Assembly: GCA_017415945.1 (NCBI GenBank)
Contig: JAFQDR010000106.1
Coordinates: 1-5,824 of the forward strand
Origin: Oscillospiraceae bacterium
GTDB lineage: Bacteria > Bacillota_A > Clostridia > Oscillospirales > Oscillospiraceae
Length of the DNA stretch: 5,824 nucleotides
Direction: 5' to 3'
Positions 1 through 5,476 of the stretch are shown here, one piece after another. Numbering within the stretch: the first letter of the stretch is position 1; every line of letters begins with the position of its first letter. The notes under the pieces are model-generated. The model saw only the letters and a list, made by a program, of their open reading frames with translations. It searched no databases and was not told the DNA's origin. The translations under genes were made by a program, and so were the position numbers.

Positions 1-15
1 CCTTCTTGAAAAACG

Positions 16-46
16 TGCACCCTATCGAAAGGTAGGGTGCATTTTT
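16..46 (+). terminator. Rho-independent terminator of an upstream gene
   Basis: A perfect 9-bp stem (TGCACCCTA at 16-24 with TAGGGTGCA at 33-41) encloses an 8-base loop and is followed by five T at 42-46. An A-run precedes the stem, so it could also work on the minus strand. The gene it serves ends before the window or in its first bases; too little is present to identify it. Confidence 0.85.
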
Positions 47-147
47 CAGCTCGTAGGAACACGGAGGTAAACGGAAAATTGCCAAACGGCATCTATCGTG
101 GGGTGATATTATTTGTAAAATTACGCATACTAACGGTGATTAACATT

Positions 148-155
148 GGAAGGAG
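148..155 (+). promoter_or_regulatory. Ribosome binding site that selects a GTG start for dfx
   Basis: GGAAGGAG ends at 155. It is only one base from the ATG at 157, which is too close, but seven bases from the in-frame GTG at 163, which is ideal. I see no convincing sigma-A promoter in the 47-147 leader. Confidence 0.7.
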
Positions 156-162
156 TATGTCT

Positions 163-540
163 GTGAAATTTTACGGATGCCGTGACTGCGGCAATATCAT
201 TACCTATCAGCGTGAAGCTCAATTATCTGTCCACTGCTGTGGCAATGCCATGGTGGAAATGGATCCCAACACCGAGGATGCTTCCTTGGAGAAGCACAAG
301 CCTGTGATTGAGTACAAAGGGAAAAACGTGATGGTACGGGTGGGGGAACTGATGCACCCCATGGAAAATGACCATCACATCCAGTGGGTGATTCTGGAAA
401 CGGGACGCGGCTATTACAAGCGGCATTTACAGCCTGGGGGCGACCCTGTGGCGCGGTTCACTCTTCAGGACGACGAGGATGTACGAGCAGCATACGAGTA
501 TTGTAATCTGCACGGACTGTGGAAAAGCAAGAGTATATGA
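163..540 (+). CDS. dfx: Desulfoferrodoxin (superoxide reductase, two-iron type)
   Basis: This cytoplasmic non-haem iron enzyme reduces superoxide to hydrogen peroxide without releasing oxygen, a typical oxygen defence of anaerobes; the electron donor is usually rubredoxin. The predicted protein has 125 residues, the usual desulfoferrodoxin length. Its N-terminal desulforedoxin-like domain has Cys6, Cys9, Cys25 and Cys26 (C-x2-C-x15-CC) for the FeCys4 centre I. The catalytic centre II ligands are also visible: His45 in EKHKP (with the family Glu43-Lys44 pair), His65 in HPM, His71 in HHIQW, and Cys114 and His117 in the terminal CNLHGLW motif. The GTG at 163 is preferred over the ATG at 157 because of RBS spacing and because family members begin with MKFY directly before the first Cys. 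The gene appears monocistronic, with its own terminator just after the stop. No key residue is missing. Whether a PerR-type repressor controls it cannot be told; no clear box was found. Confidence 0.96.
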   Translation: MKFYGCRDCGNIITYQREAQLSVHCCGNAMVEMDPNTEDASLEKHKPVIEYKGKNVMVRVGELMHPMENDHHIQWVILETGRGYYKRHLQPGGDPVARFTLQDDEDVRAAYEYCNLHGLWKSKSI

Positions 541-541
541 G

Positions 542-574
542 AAACAGCTCTGTTCAAAAGACAGAGCTGTTTTT
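542..574 (+). terminator. Rho-independent terminator of dfx
   Basis: A 12-bp perfect stem (542-553 with 561-572, core CAGCTCTGT) and a 7-base loop end in a T-run at 570-574, starting two bases after the dfx stop codon. On the minus strand the trailing T-run is poor, so it is probably a weak terminator for the convergent hydrolase gene. Confidence 0.9.
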
Positions 575-599
575 CGTTGAAGGTGATTCTAATTTGATA

Positions 600-688
600 T
601 GTAGGGCAGGGCCTTGGTCCTGCCGTGCCGCACTTAGTATACTGACGATGTAAATGAATATGCGGCGGGAGCAAGCCCCCGCCCTACA
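600..688. repeat. BIME-like paired palindromic repeat (GTAG-footed hairpins, inverted)
   Basis: Two hairpin arms face each other and are bounded by an 8-bp inverted terminal repeat, TGTAGGGC (600-607) and GCCCTACA (681-688). The left arm pairs GGCAGG (605-610) with CCTGCC (619-624); the right arm pairs GGCGGG (664-669) with CCCGCC (678-683). Between the arms are a second inverted pair, GCCGCA (627-632) and TGCGGC (661-666), and a central palindrome AGTATACT (636-643). Read outward to inward, both arms start with GTAG directly before the hairpin, as in REP sequences. The element sits in the gap between the convergent dfx and hydrolase genes and contains no credible ORF. The layout matches the element at 5516-5626, but the stem sequence differs. 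Confidence 0.7.
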
Positions 689-700
689 GATGAGGGAGTG

Positions 701-1624
701 TCACCGGAAGATCCTATCACAAAATGCCCGGGCCAGCTTGTGATAGCGGGGGGTGTCGTCCATATAGCTGAGCACATGACCCGAGCCCTCGAACAGGTGC
801 AGTTCTGCCTTGTCACCTGCGGCGGCCTTGATCTCATGGGCCATGGAGCAGGGGACATAGCGGTCGTCGGTGCCGTGGACAATGAAAATAGGCACCTTGC
901 AGTTTTTTACCGCTTCAACCGCGCTTGTGGCTTCAATATCGCATTTACACAGCCACTTGGCAGCCAGCCTGCAGAAGGGGTACAGCAGATCCGCGGGCAG
1001 GTGCATATCCACCCTGCAGACCTTCTTCAAAATGGCCTTGGGGGAGGAATAGCCGCAGTCGGCAATAATGCCCTTTACATTGGGAGGCAAGTCCAGATCG
1101 CTTGCCATAAGCACCGTGGCAGCACCCATGGAGACCCCCGACAGCAGAATCTTTACATCGGGGCCAAAGCGGTCAACGATATAATCGGCCCAGCTGACCA
1201 CGTCGAAGCGTTCCAAGATCCCGAAGGTGATGGAGGTGCCGTCGCTGAGGCCGTGGGCACGCTGATCCACCAACAATACATTGCAGCCCGTGAGCACGTC
1301 CAGCTCGTTTGCTCCCGAAAAGTCACGGGTGGCGGCGCTGCGGTAGCCGTGGAACTCGATCTTCACGGGCGCGCCGTCGTTGCGGTGATAGTACCGTGCG
1401 GCCAGTCGGAGCCCGTCTTGAGAGGTGATGTAAACCTGCTCATAGGGCAGGCTGCGGAGATAATCCACCATGGCGTGCATCCGATCCGCGTGAACACCGT
1501 ACTGGTCATCACGGGGGATATCGTAGGGATCCTCCCTGTGGGGGAGGGGACTGTAAAAGGCGATGCGGTAGCAGAAGAAAATGACCCCAAAAAATAAAAG
1601 CAGAACAATGGCGAGAAGCAGCAT
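701..1624 (-). CDS. Membrane-anchored alpha/beta hydrolase (serine hydrolase)
   Basis: The 307-residue protein has an N-terminal hydrophobic segment (about residues 1-18, MLLLAIVLLLFFGVIFF) that probably acts as an uncleaved signal anchor, placing the hydrolase domain outside the membrane. The alpha/beta-hydrolase core follows. It has an oxyanion-hole HG at 92-93, a DQRAHG motif at 120-125, the nucleophile elbow GVSMG with Ser165, the acid in HGTDDRYVP (probably Asp254), and the catalytic His283 in GSGHVLS. The order and spacing fit the family of exported alpha/beta hydrolases, often annotated as lysophospholipase-like or YqkD/BEM46-like, common in Firmicutes. The substrate (ester, lipid or peptide) cannot be deduced. 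The ATG at 1624 has an AAGAAGG ribosome binding site six bases upstream and an extended -10 promoter further back. The gene stands alone, divergent from the ECF S component and convergent with dfx. Confidence 0.88.
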   Translation of the reverse strand: MLLLAIVLLLFFGVIFFCYRIAFYSPLPHREDPYDIPRDDQYGVHADRMHAMVDYLRSLPYEQVYITSQDGLRLAARYYHRNDGAPVKIEFHGYRSAATRDFSGANELDVLTGCNVLLVDQRAHGLSDGTSITFGILERFDVVSWADYIVDRFGPDVKILLSGVSMGAATVLMASDLDLPPNVKGIIADCGYSSPKAILKKVCRVDMHLPADLLYPFCRLAAKWLCKCDIEATSAVEAVKNCKVPIFIVHGTDDRYVPCSMAHEIKAAAGDKAELHLFEGSGHVLSYMDDTPRYHKLARAFCDRIFR

Positions 1625-1654
1625 ACAATACCTTCTTCAAAATAGAATGTACAT

Positions 1655-1683
1655 ACTGTAGCACAATTTATTACGAGGTGCAA
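1655..1683 (-). promoter_or_regulatory. Sigma-A promoter of the alpha/beta hydrolase gene
   Basis: On the minus strand, TTGCAC (1683-1678) is separated by exactly 17 bases from TACAGT (1660-1655), which is preceded by TGC, an extended -10. It lies about 30 bases before the hydrolase start codon. Confidence 0.6.
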
Positions 1684-1692
1684 TCATAGAGT

Positions 1693-1740
1693 CTTGCAAT
1701 TTGAAATTCGCTGGTATACAATGCAATTCGAAATTGCAAG
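1693..1740. promoter_or_regulatory. Putative operator: nested inverted repeats around the S-component promoter
   Basis: CTTGCAATTT (1693-1702) and AAATTGCAAG (1731-1740) form a perfect 10-bp inverted repeat that flanks the -10 box; the left half overlaps the -35. A shorter dyad, TGCAATT-CGA-AATTGCA (1722-1738), sits at the expected transcription start. The motif TGCAAT also occurs at 1679-1684. This suggests binding of a dimeric regulator; no known regulator is recognised. Confidence 0.4.
1694..1722 (+). promoter_or_regulatory. Sigma-A promoter of the ECF S-component gene
   Basis: TTGCAA (1694-1699), a 17-base spacer and TACAAT (1717-1722). The predicted transcript start near 1729 leaves a leader of about 30 bases, too short for a vitamin riboswitch. 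Confidence 0.65.
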
Positions 1741-1758
1741 GAAACGGGAGGAGATCCT

Positions 1759-2238
1759 ATGAACCACGATAAATTGATGCGTATGGCGCAGACGGGGCTG
1801 CTGACTGCTCTGGTATGTGCGGCGACTATGGTCATCCGCATTCCCACACCCAATGGGGGCTATGTGAATATGGGGGATGCCTTGGTGCTTGTCAGCGGCT
1901 GGATGCTGGGGCCTGTGTACGGCTTTTTCGCCGCAGGTGTGGGCTCGGCACTGGCGGACCTGCTGTGGGGCTACGGTGCCTATGTGCCCGGCACTTTGCT
2001 GGTGAAAGGCTGCATGGGGCTGATTGCCGCACTGACTGTGGGCAAGAGCAGATTGTTGGGCGGCATTCTGGCGGAAGCTGTCATGGTCGGGGGCTATTTT
2101 TTATATGAGAGCACCCTTTTGGGCTACGGTATGGCAGCTGCCGCAAGCATCCCCGGGAATGTAACACAGGGGGCTGTCGGTCTTGCGCTGGGCTTGCTGC
2201 TGTACAGAGTGTGCAAAAAGCAGAACATCATACCATAA
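1759..2238 (+). CDS. ECF-transporter S component (substrate-binding membrane subunit)
   Basis: The 159-residue, very hydrophobic protein has the size and pattern of the S subunit of energy-coupling factor vitamin transporters, with about five to six membrane segments starting near residues 12-27. Motifs include PTPNGGYVNMGD (29-40), GVGSALADLL (60-69), PGTLLVKG (77-84) and IPGNVTQG (131-138). These resemble the PF07155/HmpT-PdxU-like group of S components found in clostridia. S subunits bind the substrate and pair with a shared EcfA-A'-T module, normally encoded elsewhere; none is in this window. The substrate is probably a small vitamin or precursor (for example a pyrimidine, pyridoxine or flavin type) but cannot be assigned from sequence or context. 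The ATG at 1759 has a strong GGGAGGAG ribosome binding site (1746-1753). No riboswitch fits in the short leader. Confidence 0.82.
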   Translation: MNHDKLMRMAQTGLLTALVCAATMVIRIPTPNGGYVNMGDALVLVSGWMLGPVYGFFAAGVGSALADLLWGYGAYVPGTLLVKGCMGLIAALTVGKSRLLGGILAEAVMVGGYFLYESTLLGYGMAAAASIPGNVTQGAVGLALGLLLYRVCKKQNIIP

Positions 2239-2240
2239 AG

Positions 2241-2269
2241 AAAAATCCACCGAGGTTCGGTGGATTTTT
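2241..2269. terminator. Bidirectional terminator between convergent genes
   Basis: A 12-bp perfect stem (2241-2252 with 2258-2269, core ATCCACCG) and a 5-base loop are flanked by A-runs and T-runs on both sides. It serves the S-component gene on the plus strand and the radical SAM gene on the minus strand; the stop codon of the latter (2270-2268) overlaps the edge of the stem. Confidence 0.92.
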
Positions 2270-3146
2270 ATACTCCTGTGAGGTCGAAGGCAGGGATCAT
2301 ATCTTCCGTAGCGGAGTCTGGATCCTGATAGTATCCGTCTTCGATGCCCTTTTTCAGCATGTACCGATAGCAGAAGTCTGCCAGAGCGGGGGAGACGGTC
2401 TGCTGCAATTCGGGGTAGTCCTCCAAGCCGGGCATGGGGGTGTACTGGCTCATCAGGCTGAACAGGTAGCTTCCTTTGGGCAGCAGGGAGGTGAGGGTAT
2501 CGATCACACCCTTGGTGTTGGTGGGGCGGTTTGGCAAAATCAGATGCCGCACCAATACGCCTTTTTGCAGAATGCCATCGTCGTCCATAGCAAAGGGACC
2601 TGTCTGGCGGTACATCTCGGCAATGGCGGCAGCTGCGATTTGGGGATAGTCTGCGGCGGCGGAGTATGTTTTGGCCAAAATGGGGTCAGAATATTTGAAA
2701 TCGGGCATATAAATTTGTACCTTGCCCTCCAGCAACTTCAGGGACTCTACGCTGTCGTAGCCGCTGCTGTTCCACGCCACGGGGATGCGGAGCTTGGCCA
2801 GATCCAGTGCTTCGGCGATTTGACGGGTATAGTGGCTGCCCGTGACCAGATTGATGTTGTGAACCCCTTGGCTTTGCAGCTCACGGAAAATGTCTGCCAG
2901 CCGCTCCACGGTAACCACGCTGCCGGTCTGTCCGCGGCTGATGGTGTGGTTTTGGCAAAATACACAGCGAAGATTGCAGCCGGAGAAAAACACGGTGCCC
3001 GAACCCCTCGTTCCCGTGATGCAGGGCTCCTCACCGAAGTGGGGGGCGGCACGGGCGACCATGGGCAGTTCGGGAGCCCGACAGTAGCCAAAACGGGCAT
3101 TTCTGTCGATATTACAGCCTCTGGGGCACAGGTTGCACAAATTCAT
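2268..3146 (-). CDS. Radical SAM protein, PflX-like (COG1313 type)
   Basis: The 292-residue protein carries the radical SAM iron-sulphur motif C-x3-C-x2-C at Cys57, Cys61 and Cys64 (GCNLRCVFCQN). Before it is a cysteine-rich N-terminus (Cys4, Cys7, Cys11, Cys22 in a CNLCPRGCNIDR context, plus Cys42) that could hold an extra metal site. The later segments VTGSHYT, WNSSGYDS and MPDFKY, and the HLILPNR motif (201-207), fit the uncharacterised PflX-like family, often annotated as putative pyruvate formate-lyase activating enzyme. Length is normal for that family. No glycyl-radical enzyme lies beside it, so the activase label is not supported here and the true substrate is unknown. The ATG at 3146 follows an AAGGAG site eight bases upstream and has its own strong promoter. 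The gene is monocistronic, divergent from trmL. Confidence 0.88.
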   Translation of the reverse strand: MNLCNLCPRGCNIDRNARFGYCRAPELPMVARAAPHFGEEPCITGTRGSGTVFFSGCNLRCVFCQNHTISRGQTGSVVTVERLADIFRELQSQGVHNINLVTGSHYTRQIAEALDLAKLRIPVAWNSSGYDSVESLKLLEGKVQIYMPDFKYSDPILAKTYSAAADYPQIAAAAIAEMYRQTGPFAMDDDGILQKGVLVRHLILPNRPTNTKGVIDTLTSLLPKGSYLFSLMSQYTPMPGLEDYPELQQTVSPALADFCYRYMLKKGIEDGYYQDPDSATEDMIPAFDLTGV

Positions 3147-3178
3147 ATCCTTATCTCCTTGCGGTTTTGAGCGAAATC

Positions 3179-3207
3179 AGTATATCCCAATTATGCAATT
3201 CATGCAA
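3179..3207 (-). promoter_or_regulatory. Sigma-A promoter of the radical SAM gene
   Basis: On the minus strand, TTGCAT (3207-3202), a 17-base spacer and TATACT (3184-3179), placed 33 bases before the start codon. Confidence 0.75.
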
Positions 3208-3298
3208 GGGAAATGTTTTTGTACAATGTGTTGAAATGAGAAAACAAATCCTGTGAACTATTTTTGGCGATAAAGTGTCAACTTTTTATCAAAAACAG

Positions 3299-3327
3299 TT
3301 GAATTTCAAACTTATTGGAGATATAAT
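3299..3327 (+). promoter_or_regulatory. Sigma-A promoter of trmL
   Basis: TTGAAT (3299-3304), a 17-base spacer and a consensus TATAAT (3322-3327). The -35 lies within a short palindrome TTGAA-T-TTCAA (3299-3309) and next to TCAACT/AGTTGA arms (3278-3283 and 3297-3302), which could be an operator. The expected start near 3334 gives a leader of about 50 bases. The AAAGGAG site (3365-3371) is 12 bases from the ATG, longer than usual. Confidence 0.78.
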
Positions 3328-3383
3328 GAGCAAGGCTGGTTTAAAAGGCAAGCAATTCGGAACAAAAGGAGATTGAAAGAGAT

Positions 3384-3863
3384 ATGATCAATATTGTACT
3401 CGTCGAACCTGAGATTCCGAACAATACGGGAGCCATCGGCAGAACCTGCGTCTGCACGGACAGCCGCCTGCATCTGATCCGTCCTCTGGGCTTCGATATC
3501 TCCGACAAGGCCGTCAAGCGCGCCGGTATGGATTACTGGTACGACATCGACCTGCACGTCTATGACTCTATCGATGAATACTTTGAGAAAAACGGTGATG
3601 AGAATATTTGGCTGGCTACCACCAAGGCACCTCACAGCTACCATGAATGTGATTTCACAGGGGAGAACGTGACCTTCCTGTTCGGGAAGGAATCCGCGGG
3701 CCTGCCCGAGTGGCTGCGTGAGAAGTATGCCGACCGCTGCATCCGCATTCCCATGAACCCTGCGGTGCGCAGTTTGAACCTGTCCAACGCCGCTGCGATC
3801 CTCACCTATGAGGCTTTGCGGCAGCAGGATTTCCCCGGTTTGAGCCTGAGCAAAAGAATTTGA
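3384..3863 (+). CDS. trmL: tRNA (cytidine(34)-2'-O)-methyltransferase TrmL
   Basis: This SPOUT-superfamily enzyme transfers a methyl group from S-adenosylmethionine to the 2'-O of the wobble nucleotide of tRNA-Leu isoacceptors. The 159-residue length is that of the compact single-domain TrmL/YibK group, which acts as a homodimer. Visible motifs are VEPEIPNNTGAIGRTC (7-22) with the conserved Asn14 and Arg20, LHLIRPLGF (29-37), and the trefoil-knot cofactor loop formed by FLFGKESAGLP (98-108), IPMNP (122-126) and RSLNLSN (129-135). The family core ends near FPGL (150-153). The final six residues (SLSKRI) and the stop lie inside the left arm of the downstream inverted-repeat element, so the tail may have been supplied or altered by it. 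The start is fixed by the MxNIVLVEPEIP family N-terminus. The gene has its own promoter and a downstream terminator. Confidence 0.95.
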   Translation: MINIVLVEPEIPNNTGAIGRTCVCTDSRLHLIRPLGFDISDKAVKRAGMDYWYDIDLHVYDSIDEYFEKNGDENIWLATTKAPHSYHECDFTGENVTFLFGKESAGLPEWLREKYADRCIRIPMNPAVRSLNLSNAAAILTYEALRQQDFPGLSLSKRI

Positions 3864-4113
3864 ATCCGTTTCTGAGCGCATATCCATCGGCATTGCTTCG
3901 TTGACGCCTTTTGGAGGGCGACAGCCCACCTGCAAGTCGTCGCCTTGCACTGTCTTTGTATATGCCCTCAGAAATCCGTGACTCCACGGGAGTGGATTTT
4001 TGTGGCAGGCGAAATTAAATGATGCAGATGGGCGGGTGCCCATCAAAGAGTGAAATAAAGTCTGACGCAAAAAGACACCGCGTGGAGCGGGTTCAAATGC
4101 TTTTGCTCAGGCT
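3843..4113. repeat. MITE-like structured element with 30-nt inverted arms
   Basis: The arms 3843-3872 and 4084-4113 are inverted copies. Read as plus-strand RNA they form 26 Watson-Crick and 3 G-U pairs, with a single A-G mismatch (3857 with 4099). The core 25 bp (3844-3868 with 4088-4112) is 23/25 identical as DNA. The interior holds several further hairpins: GGCGAC/GTCGCC around 3918-3944, a terminator at 3972-4001, and GATGGGC-GGGT-GCCCATC at 4027-4044. No convincing coding region exists inside; the open frames crossing it match nothing I recognise. The element fills most of the trmL-pgk gap and runs into the 3' end of trmL. It could be a non-autonomous mobile element or a structured RNA; a terminal inverted repeat this long favours the former. 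No target-site duplication was evident. Confidence 0.6.
3972..4001 (+). terminator. Terminator downstream of trmL, inside the inverted-repeat element
   Basis: ACTCC-ACG-GGAGT (3981-3993) is extended by AAATCC (3972-3977) pairing with GGATTT (3994-3999), leaving a three-base GTG bulge. T-run 3997-4001 follows. It would end trmL transcripts about 138 bases after the stop codon and isolate pgk. Confidence 0.7.
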
Positions 4114-4147
4114 TCGATTATGGATCAATGAGAAAGGAAGTTTGACC

Positions 4148-5347
4148 ATGAATTACAATAAGAAGTCTATCATGGACATCGAAGTTACCGGCAAGCGCGT
4201 TCTGTGCCGCTGCGACTTCAATGTTCCCACCAAGGAAGGCAAGATCACTTCCGACAAGCGTATCGTTGCTGCTATGCCCACCATCCAGTATCTGGTTGAC
4301 AATGGCGCAAAGGTTATCCTGTGCTCCCATATGGGCAAGCCCAAGGGCGAATGGAAGCCCGAACTGAGCCTGAAGATCGTTGCAGAACGTATCTCCCAGC
4401 TGCTGGGCAAGGAAGTTGTTATGGCTTCCGACGTTGCAGGGGAAGACTCCAAGGCTAAGGCTGCTGCTCTGAACAACGGCGACGTGATGCTGCTGGAAAA
4501 CACTCGCTACATCAAGGGCGAAACCAAGAACGATCCCGAGCTGTCCAAGGCTCTGGCTGATCTGGCTGACATCTTCGTAAACGATGCATTCGGCACCGCT
4601 CACCGCGCTCACTCCTCCACCGCAGGCGTAGCAGACTACCTGCCCGCTGTTTGCGGCTTCCTGGTAGAAAAGGAAGTTTCCATCATGGGTAAGGCTCTGG
4701 CAAACCCCGAACGTCCCTTCGTAGCAATTCTGGGCGGCGCTAAGGTTTCCGACAAGCTGAACGTAATCAACAACCTGCTGGAAAAGGTCGACACCCTGAT
4801 CATCGGCGGCGGTATGGCTTACACCTTCCTGGCTGCTAAGGGCTACTCCGTAGGCAACTCCCTGCTGGACGAAAGCAAGATCGAATACTGCAAGGAAATG
4901 ATGGCTACGGCTGAAGCCAAGGGCGTTAAGCTGCTGCTGCCCATCGACACCGTTGTGGCTGATGGCTTCCCCTCTCCCATCGACGGCCCCATCGCTGTTG
5001 AAACCGTTGACGCTGACAAGATCCCCGACAACAAGGAAGGTCTGGACATCGGCGAAAAGACCCGCGCTCTGTTTGCAGAAGCTGTGAAGGCTGCAAAGAC
5101 CGTTGTTTGGAACGGTCCCATGGGCGTATTCGAAAACCCCACTCTGGCAGCAGGCACCATCGCTGTTGCTCAGGCACTGGCTGATTCCGACGCAATCACC
5201 ATCGTAGGCGGCGGCGACTCCGCAGCAGCTTGCGAACAGCTGGGCTTTGCAAACGAAATCACCCACATCTCCACCGGCGGCGGCGCATCTCTGGAATTCC
5301 TGGAAGGCCTCGAACTGCCCGGTATTGCTTGTCTGCAGGACAAGTAA
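4148..5347 (+). CDS. pgk: Phosphoglycerate kinase
   Basis: This cytoplasmic glycolytic enzyme makes ATP and 3-phosphoglycerate from 1,3-bisphosphoglycerate and ADP. The 399-residue length is typical. The N-domain shows the substrate-binding RCDFNVP (21-27), SHMGKPKG (60-67, usually SHLGRPKG), LLENTRY (115-121) and [13 protein letters not shown] (145-157). The C-domain has GGAKVSDKL (196-204), the nucleotide-binding GGGMAYTF (220-227), WNGPMGVFE (321-329), GGGDSAAA (354-361) and [13 protein letters not shown] (375-387). The ATG at 4148 is chosen because AAAGGAAG (4133-4140) precedes it at good spacing and the protein begins as family members do; in-frame ATGs near 4019 lie in the repeat element. 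Codon choice is strongly biased (mostly GAA, AAG, CTG, GGC, GTT), as in highly expressed genes. No strong promoter was found directly upstream; a weak TTCAAA/GATTAT pair (4092-4121, 18-base spacer) overlaps the right arm of the element. tpiA follows 384 bases later. Confidence 0.98.
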   Translation: MNYNKKSIMDIEVTGKRVLCRCDFNVPTKEGKITSDKRIVAAMPTIQYLVDNGAKVILCSHMGKPKGEWKPELSLKIVAERISQLLGKEVVMASDVAGEDSKAKAAALNNGDVMLLENTRYIKGETKNDPELSKALADLADIFVNDAFGTAHRAHSSTAGVADYLPAVCGFLVEKEVSIMGKALANPERPFVAILGGAKVSDKLNVINNLLEKVDTLIIGGGMAYTFLAAKGYSVGNSLLDESKIEYCKEMMATAEAKGVKLLLPIDTVVADGFPSPIDGPIAVETVDADKIPDNKEGLDIGEKTRALFAEAVKAAKTVVWNGPMGVFENPTLAAGTIAVAQALADSDAITIVGGGDSAAACEQLGFANEITHISTGGGASLEFLEGLELPGIACLQDK

Positions 5348-5349
5348 TA
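5317..5349 (+). repeat. Direct repeat copy 1: 3' end of pgk
   Basis: A 33-bp sequence encoding the last residues PGIACLQDK and the stop of pgk. It is repeated exactly at 5477-5509, 160 bp downstream. Confidence 0.95.
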
Positions 5350-5372
5350 CAAGGAGCAGTTCGCATATGGGC

Positions 5373-5399
5373 CCCGCAAAAGCCAAAGGCTTTTGTGGG
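5373..5399 (+). other. Strong hairpin after pgk
   Basis: A 12-bp stem (5373-5384 with 5388-5399, core GCAAAAGCC/GGCTTTTGT, one G-U pair) has a three-base AAA loop. It starts 25 bases after the pgk stop. No T-run follows, so it is more likely an mRNA-stabilising or processing structure than a classical terminator. Confidence 0.6.
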
Positions 5400-5410
5400 A
5401 TAAGGAGGAA

Positions 5411-5466
5411 CGGAAAAACAGCATAGTTTTGTGCCCTATGGGGACAAAACGAAAAATGTTTTTCCG
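5411..5466 (+). other. Compound hairpin in the pgk-tpiA gap
   Basis: An outer 10-bp stem (CGGAAAAACA 5411-5420 with TGTTTTTCCG 5457-5466) encloses an inner hairpin. In the inner hairpin, GTTTTGT (5426-5432) pairs with ACAAAAC (5444-5450) and CCC (5434-5436) with GGG (5440-5442). A small palindrome CGCGTC-C-GACGCG (5465-5477) follows and touches the second repeat copy. Function is unknown; it may be part of an inserted cassette. Confidence 0.55.
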
Positions 5467-5476
5467 CGTCCGACGC

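Noticed and set aside
79..112. Promoter for dfx (TTGCCA with TATTAT)
   Set aside because: The spacing of 22 bases is too long, and no other pair in 47-147 fits.
37..162. Extended N-terminus of the dfx reading frame
   Set aside because: It begins inside the upstream terminator stem, has no RBS at the right place, and desulfoferrodoxin homology starts only at codon 163.
698..1597. Long plus-strand ORF of 299 codons
   Set aside because: It mirrors the hydrolase gene on the opposite strand, where catalytic motifs are clear; its translation has no recognisable motif.
1723..1758. Riboswitch before the S-component gene
   Set aside because: The leader is only about 30 bases and shows no aptamer-like structure beyond the start-site dyad.
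2211..3170. Plus-strand ORF of 319 codons over the radical SAM gene
   Set aside because: It is an antisense shadow; it overlaps the bidirectional terminator and the radical SAM motifs are on the other strand.
3312..4070. 252-codon minus-strand ORF across trmL and the inverted-repeat element
   Set aside because: It is antisense to trmL and passes through hairpins; likely a spurious frame that such repeats create.
4081..4112. tRNA-like GGTTCAAAT T-loop motif
   Set aside because: The flanking bases do not form a five-pair T stem and no acceptor or anticodon arm is present; it belongs to the inverted-repeat arm.
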